Source of the DNA: Pseudomonadota bacterium
GTDB lineage: Bacteria; Myxococcota_A; UBA796; SXON01
Direction of reading: 5' to 3'
Assembly (NCBI GenBank): GCA_005778355.1
Contig: SXON01000017.1
Span: forward strand, 36,511-100,510
DNA: 64,000 nucleotides
A program made the position numbers and the translations under genes. Below are positions 16,095 to 24,701 of the stretch, piece after piece; position 1 is the stretch's first letter, and each line of letters begins with the position of its first letter. Below the pieces are notes generated by a model that saw nothing but the letters and a program-made list of their open reading frames with translations, was not told the DNA's origin and searched no databases.

Positions 16095-17237
16095 ATGTCG
16101 CGTCGAGTGGTGATCGATCTTGCCCAGTTCATGCGCTCGCCGGCCGGCGGGAGTGCCTTGCGCCGACGTTGGCTCGATGGCCTCGCCCGCCTCGCGCCGC
16201 TGCACGCGCGCGCCGTGGCGGGCGACTTCCCGCCCCGACTCCCGAGCGCCGAGGCGTTGGCGGAGGCGACGGCCGCGCTGGCGAAGGGCGCCTTCGGCAA
16301 GGGTAAAGCTGGCATTGCGGTGCTGGGCCAGCCGGGCGCTCTCGGCAGCCTCAGGGCATGGCTCGCCGCATGCGGAGGGGAGGGGATTCGCCTCCACGCC
16401 GCGCCACCCGAGGACGAGGCCGCCAAGACGTGGCTGGCCCTGCTCGGGCCTCCCTGGATCGACGCTGCGGTGGAGCGGGCGGCCGAGCGCGGGGTCCGGG
16501 TGGCCGTGGCCACCGGTCGCGTGGACGGCGAGACGATCGAGCCTCCATCGAAGGGGGTCTGGATCGACGATGCGCACGCCGGCGACGCGCGGCTCGGGGC
16601 GCTCGGGCTGGCCACGCTCGCGACACTTGGCGCCGCCGGAATCGACGTCGCGGGGGCCCTCGTCGGCGCCAGTGAGGTTCGAGCCCAGATCGACGGGCCG
16701 CCCGGGGTCGACAATCCGGCGTGGTCGCTGGCGCGGGCGCTGCGACTCTGTGAAACGGACCTCGGTCGCGACAGTGTCATTCACGTAGCCGGGGAGGGGA
16801 GGCTCGTGGCGCTCGCCGCCTGGGCGGCGCGCGTCCAAGTCGCCACGGTGGGGACGCTGCGTCGAGATGGGACCGGCCGCGCGCTGCCTGCGGTGGCCGA
16901 GGCCGGCGACGAGGAGTGGCTGGAGTCCCTGGTCCACGGGCCCCGCGCGCGCGTGATCGTGGCGTGGACGGCTGGTCCCGACGTGCACGGGGGCGTGGCG
17001 GCGCCGTGGATCGCATGCGCGACCGAGGCTGGTCAGGTGGTCTTGCGGGTGCGCCTCGGCGCGCTCGACGCGGCCAGCGTCGGCGCCGCGATGACCCTGT
17101 GGCTGCGAGCGATGGCTTGCCTGGCCCTCCTGGAGGAGAGCGAAGCCGTGCCCTTGCTCTCGGTCGCGCGTCTCTACGACGCGATGGAGGCGGGCTCGGG
17201 CACGCGCGGTATCGACGAGGCGAGGCGGGTAGATTAG
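16095..17237 (+). CDS. Degenerate glucose-6-phosphate-isomerase-like (SIS fold) protein
   Basis: This 380-residue protein resembles the C-terminal half of phosphoglucose isomerases as fused in bacterial Tal-Pgi proteins: GPPGVDNPAW at about 196-205, then GRDSVIH, then strand-helix blocks where Pgi carries its WxxQLxxES and GK motifs, and the slot for the D-x-HSQ catalytic region. Those catalytic residues are not present (WAARVQVATVGTL and GDEEWLESL instead). The first 150 residues show no clear family. It is probably a non-catalytic sugar-phosphate-binding or structural protein. It precedes the YfgM-like/BamB pair by 24 bases on the same strand and may be co-transcribed. The homology is inferred from a few motifs. 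Confidence 0.5.
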   Translation: MSRRVVIDLAQFMRSPAGGSALRRRWLDGLARLAPLHARAVAGDFPPRLPSAEALAEATAALAKGAFGKGKAGIAVLGQPGALGSLRAWLAACGGEGIRLHAAPPEDEAAKTWLALLGPPWIDAAVERAAERGVRVAVATGRVDGETIEPPSKGVWIDDAHAGDARLGALGLATLATLGAAGIDVAGALVGASEVRAQIDGPPGVDNPAWSLARALRLCETDLGRDSVIHVAGEGRLVALAAWAARVQVATVGTLRRDGTGRALPAVAEAGDEEWLESLVHGPRARVIVAWTAGPDVHGGVAAPWIACATEAGQVVLRVRLGALDAASVGAAMTLWLRAMACLALLEESEAVPLLSVARLYDAMEAGSGTRGIDEARRVD

Positions 17238-17261
17238 ACCGCCGACCCCGCTGGATCGCCC

Positions 17262-18074
17262 GTGGCCGACGAAGAGAAGAGCCCGAACGCCGCTGCCGAG
17301 ACCGAGCCGCCGCCGCAGGAGGAGCAGGACTACCTGTTCAAGGCGCAGGTCGCCGGCACGGAGTTCATCCTCCGGTACTGGAAGTACGGCTTCTACGTGC
17401 TGGGCGCGGTGTTGCTGGTGGCGCTCGGCTGGGGCAGCTACCAGTCCTGGTCGCAGTCGCGGCGCGAGGCGCAGTTTGGGTCCATCGCGGCCGTCGCGTA
17501 CAAGATGCCGACGGTCAACCAGATGGCCCTCTACGGCCTCGCGCCGAAGGACGACCCCAACGACACCGCCCGGCAGGCCACGCTGGTAGAGGGTGCAAAG
17601 CGCTTCCAGGCCTCGGCCGAGTCCGCATCGGGCTCGGCGGCGGTCTACGGCTATTTGCAGGCGGCCGACGCCTATAGTCGCGCTCAGGATGCCGCGAACG
17701 CACGCGCGATGATCGAGCGGGCCACGAAGCTGAGCGCGCCGGACGTCGCGAAGTTCGCCGCCGACGCCCAGTGGGCGGCGCTCGTGGCCAACGAGGGGAA
17801 GGTGGCCGAGGCCGAGACCTACCTCCGCGAGATGGCGGGCCGATACACCGGTTTCTTTGCGCAGGAGTCGCTCCTGCGGCTTGCGTCGATTCAGGCCGAC
17901 GCGGGCAAGACTGCAGAGGCCAGGGTCACTGTCGAGGAGCTGCTGAAACGATTTGAGAGCCCCGCGCGCGCGCAGGAGGTGGCAGCCATCGCGGCCCGAG
18001 TGGGTGCGACAGCCCCTGCGCCATCCGCTGAAGCGCCCGCAGCGGCACCGTCGGGTGCCGGGGCGCCGGGTTGA
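17262..18074 (+). CDS. YfgM-like membrane-anchored tetratricopeptide protein
   Basis: The GTG start yields 270 residues: an acidic cytoplasmic N-terminus (1-38), one membrane helix (about 40-58, FYVLGAVLLVALGWGSY), then helical TPR-like repeats in the periplasm (about 110-235) and a Pro/Ala tail. This architecture and its position directly before a bamB-like gene match YfgM, an ancillary protein of the Sec translocon and periplasmic chaperone network. Its last codon overlaps the next start (TTGA), so the two proteins are translationally coupled. Function is inferred from architecture and conserved gene order. Confidence 0.75.
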   Translation: MADEEKSPNAAAETEPPPQEEQDYLFKAQVAGTEFILRYWKYGFYVLGAVLLVALGWGSYQSWSQSRREAQFGSIAAVAYKMPTVNQMALYGLAPKDDPNDTARQATLVEGAKRFQASAESASGSAAVYGYLQAADAYSRAQDAANARAMIERATKLSAPDVAKFAADAQWAALVANEGKVAEAETYLREMAGRYTGFFAQESLLRLASIQADAGKTAEARVTVEELLKRFESPARAQEVAAIAARVGATAPAPSAEAPAAAPSGAGAPG

Positions 18075-19357
18075 ACGGGGTGTCGCTGGCCGCCAGCGTG
18101 GTGGTCGGGGCGAGCCTGTTCGGCGCCGCCTGGCTCGACGAGACCTGGCTCGGCCAGGCGTGGTCGGCGGCCGACCTCGGTCACCAGGTCGCCCAGGTCC
18201 CGAGCGCGCCTGCGGATGGGCTCGGCGCCACGCCGCTCTTGCGGTGGGCGGTCAGTCTGCCCGGCTTGCCGCGACCAGTTGCGGCGCCGGTGGAGCCTGC
18301 GACGCCCGTGGTGAACGGCGCGGAGATCTACGTGGGCTACAGCGGGGCACACGCCCTGCTGGTGCTGGGCCGTCGCGATGGGAGCCTCGTCGACTCCCTG
18401 GAGGCTCGTGCCCCCGTTGCCTCGGCGCCGGTCTTCGCGACCGACGACCAGCTCGTTTTCGCCGATGCCGCAGGCTACACCTCGGCGTGGACGCGCTCGC
18501 CCGGGGCGCCGTGGAAGCGGGCGTGGGAACACTACAGCGGTGCGCCGATCCTCTCGTCGCCCCGGGTCGTCGATGGCGTGGTGTACATCGCCAACGTCGA
18601 CGAGCTGGTGTACGCGCTCGACCTTGCCTCTGGTGAACTCCGCTGGCGACACCAGCACAAGCTCGACGCGGCGCGAACTGCGGCGCTGGAGCTGTTTGGC
18701 GCGCCAGCCCCTGCCGTTGCGGGCGACACCGTATACGCTGGGTTCTCCGACGGTTTTCTCGTGGCGCTCGACCGGGCCAGCGGCTCCGAGCGATGGCAGG
18801 CGCAGGTAGGGGAGGGGACGTACCCCGATCTCATCGGCGCCCCGGTTCCCCTGCCCCAGGGGGGCGTCCTCGTGGGTGGCTACAGCAAGCCCCTGATGCG
18901 GCTCGACACCGCCACCCGGAGCCCCGCCTGGCGCCTGGACATTGGGAGCGCCGCGGCCGCGCTGCTGGAGGGAGAGATCGCCTACCAGCCAGGCGCCGAC
19001 GGCCAGCTGCGGTGCATCGACACCCGGACCGGGGAACAGAAATGGACTTGGGACTCCGGTAGTTCTGGACCACTCTTGACGCCGCAATTGACGCGTCAAG
19101 GCTTGTTGGTGGCCAGTACTGACGCGACGATCTACCTCCTCGACCCGGGCACCGGGGCGCGGACCTGGTCACTCGATGGCGCGGCCGTGGGTACCGAGAA
19201 CCTCGGCGGCGTCTCGTTCACCGGCTTCGCCGCGAACCCTGGCCTCGCAGGCGACGAGATCTACGCGGTGAGCAACGGCGGCAAGCTCTACGCCTTGCGG
19301 GGACGGGCGCCGGTTGCTGGGCCTAGCCCTGTGCCCTGGGTGGACGCGGAACCGTAG
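18071..19357 (+). CDS. bamB: BamB-like outer-membrane assembly beta-propeller (PQQ-like repeats)
   Basis: The 428-residue product starts at TTG overlapping the previous stop. A hydrophobic N-terminus (about 4-20) serves as signal or anchor and no lipobox is obvious. Blades with repeated strand-turn motifs follow (VVNGAEIYVGY, GVVYIANVDELVYALDLASGELRW, GDTVYAGFSDGFLVALDRASGSERW, GQLRCIDTRTGEQKWTW), typical of the PQQ-like repeats of BamB. BamB binds BamA in the outer-membrane protein assembly complex. The preceding yfgM-like gene supports the call. The lack of a clear lipobox is unusual for BamB. Confidence 0.8.
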   Translation: MNGVSLAASVVVGASLFGAAWLDETWLGQAWSAADLGHQVAQVPSAPADGLGATPLLRWAVSLPGLPRPVAAPVEPATPVVNGAEIYVGYSGAHALLVLGRRDGSLVDSLEARAPVASAPVFATDDQLVFADAAGYTSAWTRSPGAPWKRAWEHYSGAPILSSPRVVDGVVYIANVDELVYALDLASGELRWRHQHKLDAARTAALELFGAPAPAVAGDTVYAGFSDGFLVALDRASGSERWQAQVGEGTYPDLIGAPVPLPQGGVLVGGYSKPLMRLDTATRSPAWRLDIGSAAAALLEGEIAYQPGADGQLRCIDTRTGEQKWTWDSGSSGPLLTPQLTRQGLLVASTDATIYLLDPGTGARTWSLDGAAVGTENLGGVSFTGFAANPGLAGDEIYAVSNGGKLYALRGRAPVAGPSPVPWVDAEP

Positions 19358-19427
19358 CTTGGGCGCGGAAGCGTGCGACTTCGGCGGGAGTAGGGTCTCG
19401 TCCCAAGTGGAACACCCCACCCTCGGC

Positions 19428-19458
19428 GCCGATGTCGGCCCGGTGGGCCGACATCGGC
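19428..19458. repeat. Perfect 14-bp hairpin between convergent genes
   Basis: GCCGATGTCGGCCC (19428-19441) and its exact complement (19445-19458) flank a 3-base loop. It lies in the 256-base gap between bamB and nth ends, with no T-tract on either side. It may act as a bidirectional terminator or be an interspersed palindromic repeat. The same gap holds an AT-only palindrome (ATAATA-TC-TATTAT, 19562-19575), which stands out in GC-rich DNA. Nothing else is seen in this gap. Confidence 0.5.
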
Positions 19459-19613
19459 CGCCGGTAGCCGACGTGCGCACGCACCAGCGATGTGAAGCTT
19501 GGAACTGGGGCGCATGTCGGCGACCGGCGGCGCCCCACTGCAAACCCACACTCAAGTTGACATAATATCTATTATCGGGTGTTGGGGAGGGCGGGCGAGG
19601 GGAGCCCCGGCGT

Positions 19614-20276
19614 TCAGGGTTCACGTTCCCCGAGGCCCACGGCGCACAGGCCTCCCAAGGGACAATCTCCACAGCGCGGCGCGCGCGCGGTGCAGCGGTA
19701 TCGACCGAGCAAGACCCCGCGGTGCCCGAAGGCGGGCCACTGGGTCTGGGGCACCACCTTCATCAGGATCGGCTCCACCTTCTCGGGCGTCTTCTCGTCC
19801 TGCCAGCCCCAGCGACGTGTCACCCGGAAGACATGGGTATCGACGGTGATGCCGCTCGAGATGCCGAAGGCCGTGCCGAGAACGACGTTCGCGGTCTTCC
19901 GGGCCACGCCCGGCAGGCTCACGAGCGCGTCCATCAGCGGGGGCACTTGGCCGCCGTGGTGCTCGACGAGCAGCTGCGCGGTGCGGATCGCATTCCGGGT
20001 CTTCTGGCGAAAGAAGCCCGTTGGACGAAGCACATTCTCCATCTCACTCGCATCGGCCAGGGCCATGCTGGCCGCGTCGGGCCAGCGTCGAAAGAGCGTC
20101 GGCGTGACCTTGTTGACCATCACGTCGGTCGACTGGGCCGAGAGCTGCGTGGCAACCAGGAGCTCGAAGGGATCACGGAAGTCAAGCTCGCAGCGGGGGT
20201 CGGGCACGGCCTCGGACAACGCGGCCAGCCACGGGGCAACGTCGCGGGGGGGAGCGGGCTTCTTCGGGCGCGGCAT
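19614..20276 (-). CDS. nth: Endonuclease III (DNA glycosylase/AP lyase)
   Basis: This 220-residue enzyme excises oxidised pyrimidines from DNA and cleaves the abasic site. The helix-hairpin-helix motif LPGVARKTAN contains the Schiff-base Lys127, and Asp146 in VDTHVFRV is the catalytic aspartate. Four cysteines (C195, C202, C205, C211) with the C-x6-C-x2-C-x5-C spacing bind the 4Fe-4S cluster. The length fits the family. Its ATG overlaps the TGA of the upstream MopE-like gene (TGATG), an odd partner, suggesting translational coupling rather than shared function. Confidence 0.95.
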   Translation of the reverse strand: MPRPKKPAPPRDVAPWLAALSEAVPDPRCELDFRDPFELLVATQLSAQSTDVMVNKVTPTLFRRWPDAASMALADASEMENVLRPTGFFRQKTRNAIRTAQLLVEHHGGQVPPLMDALVSLPGVARKTANVVLGTAFGISSGITVDTHVFRVTRRWGWQDEKTPEKVEPILMKVVPQTQWPAFGHRGVLLGRYRCTARAPRCGDCPLGGLCAVGLGEREP

Positions 20277-21370
20277 CAGCGACGGCGGGAACGCAGCAGA
20301 GTCGCGAGCCCGAGCAGGCCGGAAACGGGGAGGGGTCCCGCGCCGTTGCAGCCCTCGCAGCCCTCGGGATCGGACTTGTCCCCTCCCCCGGTGTCGCCGG
20401 CGGTGTCCCCTCCCCCGCTGTCGCCGTCATCGACGATCGGCGCCTCGCCGTCGCAGTTGCGGTCGACACCGTCAGACTCGTCGGCCGTGCTCCCCGGGTA
20501 GATCTCCGCGTCGGCGTCGTTGCAGTCGGTCTCGACGGGCTCGCCGTCGCCGTCGGCGTCGAAATCGTCGTTGCCGAGGCAGTCGCTATCGACCCCGTCG
20601 TACCAGAGGTCGATGGCACCCGGGTAGGCGTCGTCGTCGTCGTCGTCGCAGTCTTCATCCACGGTGTAGCCGTCGCCGTCCATGTCGTAGTCGTCGTCGC
20701 CCGCGCAGTCCTGGTCGATACCGTCGTAATAGGTCTCGTCGGCACCGGGGTAGATCGTGGCGTCGGTGGGCTCGCAGTCCTCGGCGTCCTCGCTGCCGTC
20801 ACTATCGGTGTCGGTGCCCGCCCAGTCCGCCACGACCGCGTCGACGCCCACGGTGCCGGAGCCGGCGAGCGTGAGCAGACCGAGGTAGCCATTTGGCGTC
20901 GTGACGGGGCAATCGGTGAACGATCCGTACTGGAAAAGCCCGTCGTGGTACACCTCGATCTCCGTGCCGACGAGGGAGATCGCGAGCGTGGAGCTCGAAG
21001 CCGCCGGGAGCGGGCCGTCGTGCTGGATCTCCTCGCCGTCCTCGGAGTCGGCCAGGTAGGTGTCGCCCTCGCCAAACAGCACGGCGCACCAGCCGCCTGC
21101 GTCGTCCATGGCGTACACGAAGCCGACGGTGCCCTGGTTGTCGATCGTCAGGGCGATCTCCATGCTGGTGACGCCCACGCGGGCGGGCACGTCGATCACG
21201 AGGTCGGGGCCGACCTCCGCGCCCTGTCCGTAGAGCACGCCGTCGCTGATCGCCCAGCTCCCGTCGACCTCGGTCCATGCCGACAGGTCGCCGTCCTCGA
21301 AGTCGGCAGACAGTTCCTCGTAGGCGAGCGCGCGCGGCGACGCGAGCAACATCAGGCAGTGGGCAAACAT
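20276..21370 (-). CDS. Secreted MopE-type Asp/Cys-repeat protein with MYXO-CTERM-like tail
   Basis: The ATG at 21370 has GGAGA 5 bases upstream and gives a signal peptide ending at about residue 17 (MFAHCLMLLASPRALA). The mature protein (364 residues in all) starts with a lectin/LamG-like jelly-roll (FEDGDLSAWTEVDGSW). Three MopE-type repeats with DxDGDG, DCDD/DCND and YPGA follow, then a run of Asp encoded by GTC-complement triplets (about 20629-20648). The repeats are expected to bind calcium or copper. An Asp/Gly linker leads to GCEGCNGAG, a hydrophobic stretch and RSRRR at the extreme C-terminus, the Myxococcota surface-sorting layout. Confidence 0.85.
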   Translation of the reverse strand: MFAHCLMLLASPRALAYEELSADFEDGDLSAWTEVDGSWAISDGVLYGQGAEVGPDLVIDVPARVGVTSMEIALTIDNQGTVGFVYAMDDAGGWCAVLFGEGDTYLADSEDGEEIQHDGPLPAASSSTLAISLVGTEIEVYHDGLFQYGSFTDCPVTTPNGYLGLLTLAGSGTVGVDAVVADWAGTDTDSDGSEDAEDCEPTDATIYPGADETYYDGIDQDCAGDDDYDMDGDGYTVDEDCDDDDDDAYPGAIDLWYDGVDSDCLGNDDFDADGDGEPVETDCNDADAEIYPGSTADESDGVDRNCDGEAPIVDDGDSGGGDTAGDTGGGDKSDPEGCEGCNGAGPLPVSGLLGLATLLRSRRR

Positions 21371-21438
21371 CCGGTCTCCGTGGGCGTCCACCGCCAGCAT
21401 ACGGCCCTGGCCGCTCGCCGGGAAGTCCCCTCCCCGCG

Positions 21439-21467
21439 TTGACGGGTCACGGCCCCCGGCGTACCCT
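21439..21467 (+). promoter_or_regulatory. Sigma70-type promoter for the outer-membrane protein gene
   Basis: TTGACG (21439-21444) and TACCCT (21462-21467) are separated by 17 bases. Transcription would begin about 15 bases before the ATG at 21489. Confidence 0.45.
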
Positions 21468-21488
21468 GCCAACCTCCCCCGCCGACGC

Positions 21489-22553
21489 ATGCTGATCCTG
21501 TCTCTAGCGCACGCTGCCAGCATCACGGAGCTCCCCCCCTTCCTCCGGGGCGACGTCGTGATCGGCTACCAATACGACCGGTTGGCCGGCTCCTTGTCGG
21601 AGCACGGGCTCAGCGCCGACGACGACGTGGAGGTCGGCCAACGCGCCGTCCAGTCGCACGACATGAACTACGGGCTCGCCTTCTCGGTCGCGCCCGGGGC
21701 TGCGCTCACCGTCACGATCCCCCACACGATCTACAAGTCGGTGGGCGTGTCGGAGTGGAGCCAGATGGTGTACGACCCGGCCACGGAAACGGGCACCTAC
21801 CTCGGCACCGCCACCGAGGCCGACGCGGTGGTGAGCGAGGGCAGCGGCGTGCAGGGCGTCTGGATTGGCGCCAAGGGCACCCCCTTCGCCGAGGCCTTCG
21901 CCGGCCGGCGCAACCGGGCCACGTGGATGGTAGAAGGCGCGTTGCGCACGCCCTCGGCGAACAGCAACTGGTACACGATCACCGAGCCCGGCCCCATCGA
22001 CGGCGCCATTGGCGAGCGCGGCGCCGGTGAGGGCGGCCTCGCTCTTCATGTCGGGACGGCGGCCTCGACCACGTTCGGGCGCTCCGAGCCCTACGTGGCC
22101 CTGTCCTGGACCGACACCCTCGCCACCGAGATCACGATCACCGGCGATGATGGCGCGGTCATCGATGGCTCGGCCAAGGTCGACCCCGGCGGCGTGTTCG
22201 ACGCGCGCTTCGGCACCGAGCTGGTCGCGGGCGTGAACGAGGCCTCCGGCGCGCGCACGGCCTTCGACCTGCACCTGCGCGGTCGCTACACCGGCGCCTC
22301 CAAGCTCCCGACGGGCACCGAACTGCCCGCCGTGCTCGTGCCCGAGGCGGGCATCGTTCAGCAGGCGGAGTCGATGGAGATGGGTGCGGGGCTCGCGCTC
22401 AACCTGCGCTTCTTCAAGTACATGGAGCTCGACATCTACGGCGACGGCCTCTACCGCCTGCCCCAGCGCATCGAGCACCCCTACCCGGTGTACACCGGCG
22501 GCGACACCGTGCACGTGATCACCGGGGCCAACGTCGTGATTCGGGTGCGGTAG
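21489..22553 (+). CDS. Putative outer-membrane beta-barrel protein
   Basis: This 354-residue protein opens with MLILSLAHAASIT, an uncharged leader cut after AHA. No earlier in-frame start is available. The remainder alternates short hydrophobic strands with polar turns (VVIGYQYDRLAG, LALHVGTAAS, EPYVALSWTD, LALNLRFFKYMELDIYGDGLY) and ends in VVIRVR, typical of an outer-membrane barrel built like transporter or porin proteins. I do not recognise a named family. The promoter upstream and absence of neighbours on the same strand indicate a single-gene unit. Confidence 0.7.
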   Translation: MLILSLAHAASITELPPFLRGDVVIGYQYDRLAGSLSEHGLSADDDVEVGQRAVQSHDMNYGLAFSVAPGAALTVTIPHTIYKSVGVSEWSQMVYDPATETGTYLGTATEADAVVSEGSGVQGVWIGAKGTPFAEAFAGRRNRATWMVEGALRTPSANSNWYTITEPGPIDGAIGERGAGEGGLALHVGTAASTTFGRSEPYVALSWTDTLATEITITGDDGAVIDGSAKVDPGGVFDARFGTELVAGVNEASGARTAFDLHLRGRYTGASKLPTGTELPAVLVPEAGIVQQAESMEMGAGLALNLRFFKYMELDIYGDGLYRLPQRIEHPYPVYTGGDTVHVITGANVVIRVR

Positions 22554-22588
22554 ACGGCAGGTTGGCAGCGTGAGGATCCCGCGAAGCG

Positions 22589-22921
22589 CTACCCGTCGAA
22601 GGCGTTGTCGATCCAGCGGACCATGCCGTCGTGATCCACCATCGCAACGAGAAACGCGCACTCGCGACGTGGTTCCCCGTGCACGGCGAGCCAGGCGCGC
22701 GCGGCTTGCCGCAGCAGACGCTGTTTCGGGAAGGCCACCGCGTCGTCGCCGAGAGGGTCGGTAGCGTCGCGGAGCTTCACCTCGACGAAACGCGTCGCTC
22801 CGTCGCGAGTGACGACGATGTCGAGTTCCCCTCCCCCACCGCGCCAGTTTCGCGCCCACTCCGTCCAGCCCGCGTCAACCAGCGCGCGGGCGACATGGTC
22901 CTCGGCCTCTTTGCCGGTCAA
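22589..22921 (-). CDS. yraN: YraN/UPF0102 family endonuclease-like protein
   Basis: The 110-residue protein has the family signature: N-terminal KEAEDHVARALVDAGW, the metal-binding strands GGGELDIVV and FVEVKLR (the PD-(D/E)XK-like core), and a helix with KQRLLRQAARAWL. Length is normal. Its exact biochemical role is unknown; the fold suggests a nuclease or Holliday-junction-resolvase-like protein. It lies 44 bases after rplS, a common arrangement. Confidence 0.9.
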   Translation of the reverse strand: MTGKEAEDHVARALVDAGWTEWARNWRGGGGELDIVVTRDGATRFVEVKLRDATDPLGDDAVAFPKQRLLRQAARAWLAVHGEPRRECAFLVAMVDHDGMVRWIDNAFDG

Positions 22922-22965
22922 GACGATTGACTCGAGCGCCCGGCCGGTCGATCCCGGTCCTGGGC

Positions 22966-23313
22966 CTAGTTGAGGCTCGTTTCCTTGAGGCGCGCGGACT
23001 TGCCGGAGCGCTGGCGGAGGTAGAAGAGCTTCGCGCGCCGCACGTCGTGACGCACCTTGACTTCGATGCGCTCGATGGTGGGGGCGTACACCGGGAAGAT
23101 GCGCTCGACGCCCACGCCGAAGCTGGTCTTGCGGACGGTGAAGGTGGTGCGCGGGCCGCCCTGGCGGATCGCGATGACGGTGCCCTCGAAGACCTGCACG
23201 CGGCTCTTCTCGCCGTCGGTGATCTTCACGTGCACGCGAACTTCGTCGCCCACGGCGGCTTCGAACTTCTTGTCGGCGAGGGCCTCGCGCTCGAGGGTAG
23301 CAAGGGTGTTCAT
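22966..23313 (-). CDS. rplS: 50S ribosomal protein L19
   Basis: The ATG at 23313 gives 115 residues starting [10 protein letters not shown]; an upstream in-frame codon exists, but the family begins here. Core motifs of L19 are present: [37 protein letters not shown] and [12 protein letters not shown]19 sits at the subunit interface of the ribosome. It is preceded by its own promoter inside the truB-rplS gap and is followed by yraN. Confidence 0.96.
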   Translation of the reverse strand: MNTLATLEREALADKKFEAAVGDEVRVHVKITDGEKSRVQVFEGTVIAIRQGGPRTTFTVRKTSFGVGVERIFPVYAPTIERIEVKVRHDVRRAKLFYLRQRSGKSARLKETSLN

Positions 23314-23336
23314 GGGGGTATCCGGAAAGCAGCGCC

Positions 23337-23364
23337 GTCTATGCGATAGCGTCGGTGTCGTCAA
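23337..23364 (-). promoter_or_regulatory. Promoter of rplS
   Basis: On the minus strand TTGACG (23364-23359) overlaps the truB stop codon. A CATAGAC element follows after a 15-17-base spacer, ending at about 23337. A transcript would begin about 17 bases before rplS. Confidence 0.45.
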
Positions 23365-24335
23365 GAGTTGGGCGCACGGCGAGGCGGCGGCTCCCCTTCC
23401 CTTGCGAGGACCACCGGTCGCTGGCCCGGGGCCACCACGCCCACCACCTCGCGCCCGTCCATCAACACCATGGCACCGCTACCGGTCAGCGGCGGCGACG
23501 TGCCGCCGGTGAGCAGGCGGCGCAGCTCAATGGGAGAAAGCGTCAGTTTCTGCAGGTGACCGAGGGCCGTCGATGCGGGGATCATCCAGGGCTGCAGCCC
23601 AGAAACCACGTCGGCGCGCTCCCGCCAGGCCACTCGGTCGTCGCCGCGCTGAGGGCGGAGCACGCGGACCCACTCAGGCGAACCGGCCACCACCGAGCTG
23701 AGGCGCGACATTGAAACGGCGGCCTCCAGCGTGAAGGGCCCGCTCGCCTCGCGTCGTAAGTCGCCCAGATGCGCCACGGTGCCGAGCGCCACCCCGATCT
23801 CCTCGGCAATCACGCGCGCGTAGGTGCCGCGACTACACCGAATTCGCACGCGGATAGTCGCCGCCTCGTGCCCAAGCAGCTCCATCGCGTGGAGCGTGAT
23901 CTTTCGCGCCTTGGCCTCGACCTCCTGCCCGGCCCGGGCGTAGTCGTAGAGCGGTCGCCCCGCGATCTTGACCGCCGAGTAGCGAGGCGGGGTCTGCTCA
24001 CGCTCGCCCACCATGTCCGCGAGCACGGCTTCCACCCGCTCCCGTTTGACGGTCGGCACCGGCGCCTCGGCCACCACGCGGCCGGTAGGGTCGCCGGTGT
24101 CGGTCTGGCTGCCGAGCACCACGGTGGCGTCGTACACCTTCTCGCGCTCGTCCAGGAACGCGATGAGCCGGGTGGCGCCGCCCAGGGCGAGCGGGAGGAC
24201 CCCGGTGGCGAAGGGGTCGAGGGTGCCGGTGTGACCCACCTTCTTCAGGCCGGTGACGTTGCGGACGATCGCGACAACGTCGTGCGAGGTGACCCCCGGC
24301 GGCTTGTCGACGACGAGGAAGCCGTCGCTGATCAT
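23361..24335 (-). CDS. truB: tRNA pseudouridine55 synthase
   Basis: This 324-residue enzyme converts U55 of the tRNA T-loop to pseudouridine. The N-terminus carries [16 protein letters not shown] and the catalytic Asp40 in [32 protein letters not shown] and [15 protein letters not shown] are further family signatures. A PUA-like C-terminal domain runs from about 240, ending in a Pro/Arg-rich tail. The ATG overlaps the end of rbfA (ATGA), so both are co-translated, as in the classical infB-rbfA-truB order. Confidence 0.96.
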   Translation of the reverse strand: MISDGFLVVDKPPGVTSHDVVAIVRNVTGLKKVGHTGTLDPFATGVLPLALGGATRLIAFLDEREKVYDATVVLGSQTDTGDPTGRVVAEAPVPTVKRERVEAVLADMVGEREQTPPRYSAVKIAGRPLYDYARAGQEVEAKARKITLHAMELLGHEAATIRVRIRCSRGTYARVIAEEIGVALGTVAHLGDLRREASGPFTLEAAVSMSRLSSVVAGSPEWVRVLRPQRGDDRVAWRERADVVSGLQPWMIPASTALGHLQKLTLSPIELRRLLTGGTSPPLTGSGAMVLMDGREVVGVVAPGQRPVVLAREGEPPPRRAPNS

Positions 24336-24691
24336 TCTTCGGGCAGCCGCTCGCGCGCGAGGCGAGCGAAGAGGTCGTCCATGTGGGCAGCGTACTCCAC
24401 GTTGGTGTCGAGCTCGAAGCGGAGCTCCGGCGCGTGCCGGATCCCAAGAGCTCGGCCCACGGGGCCGCGAATCTGCGGGGCGACCGCCTTGAGGCCCTCG
24501 GCGATCTGGACGCGATCACCGATACCGCCGAAGGGCAACCACTTGATGCGGGCGACCGAGAGGTCGTCGTTGACCGCCACGGAGACGATGCTGATCATCC
24601 CCACGCGAGGGTCGGAAACCCCGCGCTGGAGCAAGGCGGTGACCTCCTCCTGGACGCGGACGGCGATTCGATCGGCACGGCGAGCTGACAT
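24332..24691 (-). CDS. rbfA: Ribosome-binding factor A
   Basis: The ATG at 24691 gives 119 residues beginning MSARRADRIAVRVQEEVTALLQRGVSDPR, the normal start and length of RbfA (here broken by description: N-terminal helix 3-22, then the KH-like core). A longer in-frame extension lies inside the upstream gene and is rejected. The core has ISIVSVAVNDDLSVARIKW and a C-terminal LRFELDTNVEYAAHMDDL. RbfA assists late 30S maturation at the 16S rRNA 5' helix. It overlaps truB by 4 bases. Confidence 0.95.
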   Translation of the reverse strand: MSARRADRIAVRVQEEVTALLQRGVSDPRVGMISIVSVAVNDDLSVARIKWLPFGGIGDRVQIAEGLKAVAPQIRGPVGRALGIRHAPELRFELDTNVEYAAHMDDLFARLARERLPEE

Positions 24692-24701
24692 CGGCCGCGC
24701 G

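Noticed and set aside
20629-20648. Simple GTC triplet repeat as a microsatellite or regulatory repeat
   Set aside because: It encodes a short Asp run within the MopE-type repeats of a coding sequence.
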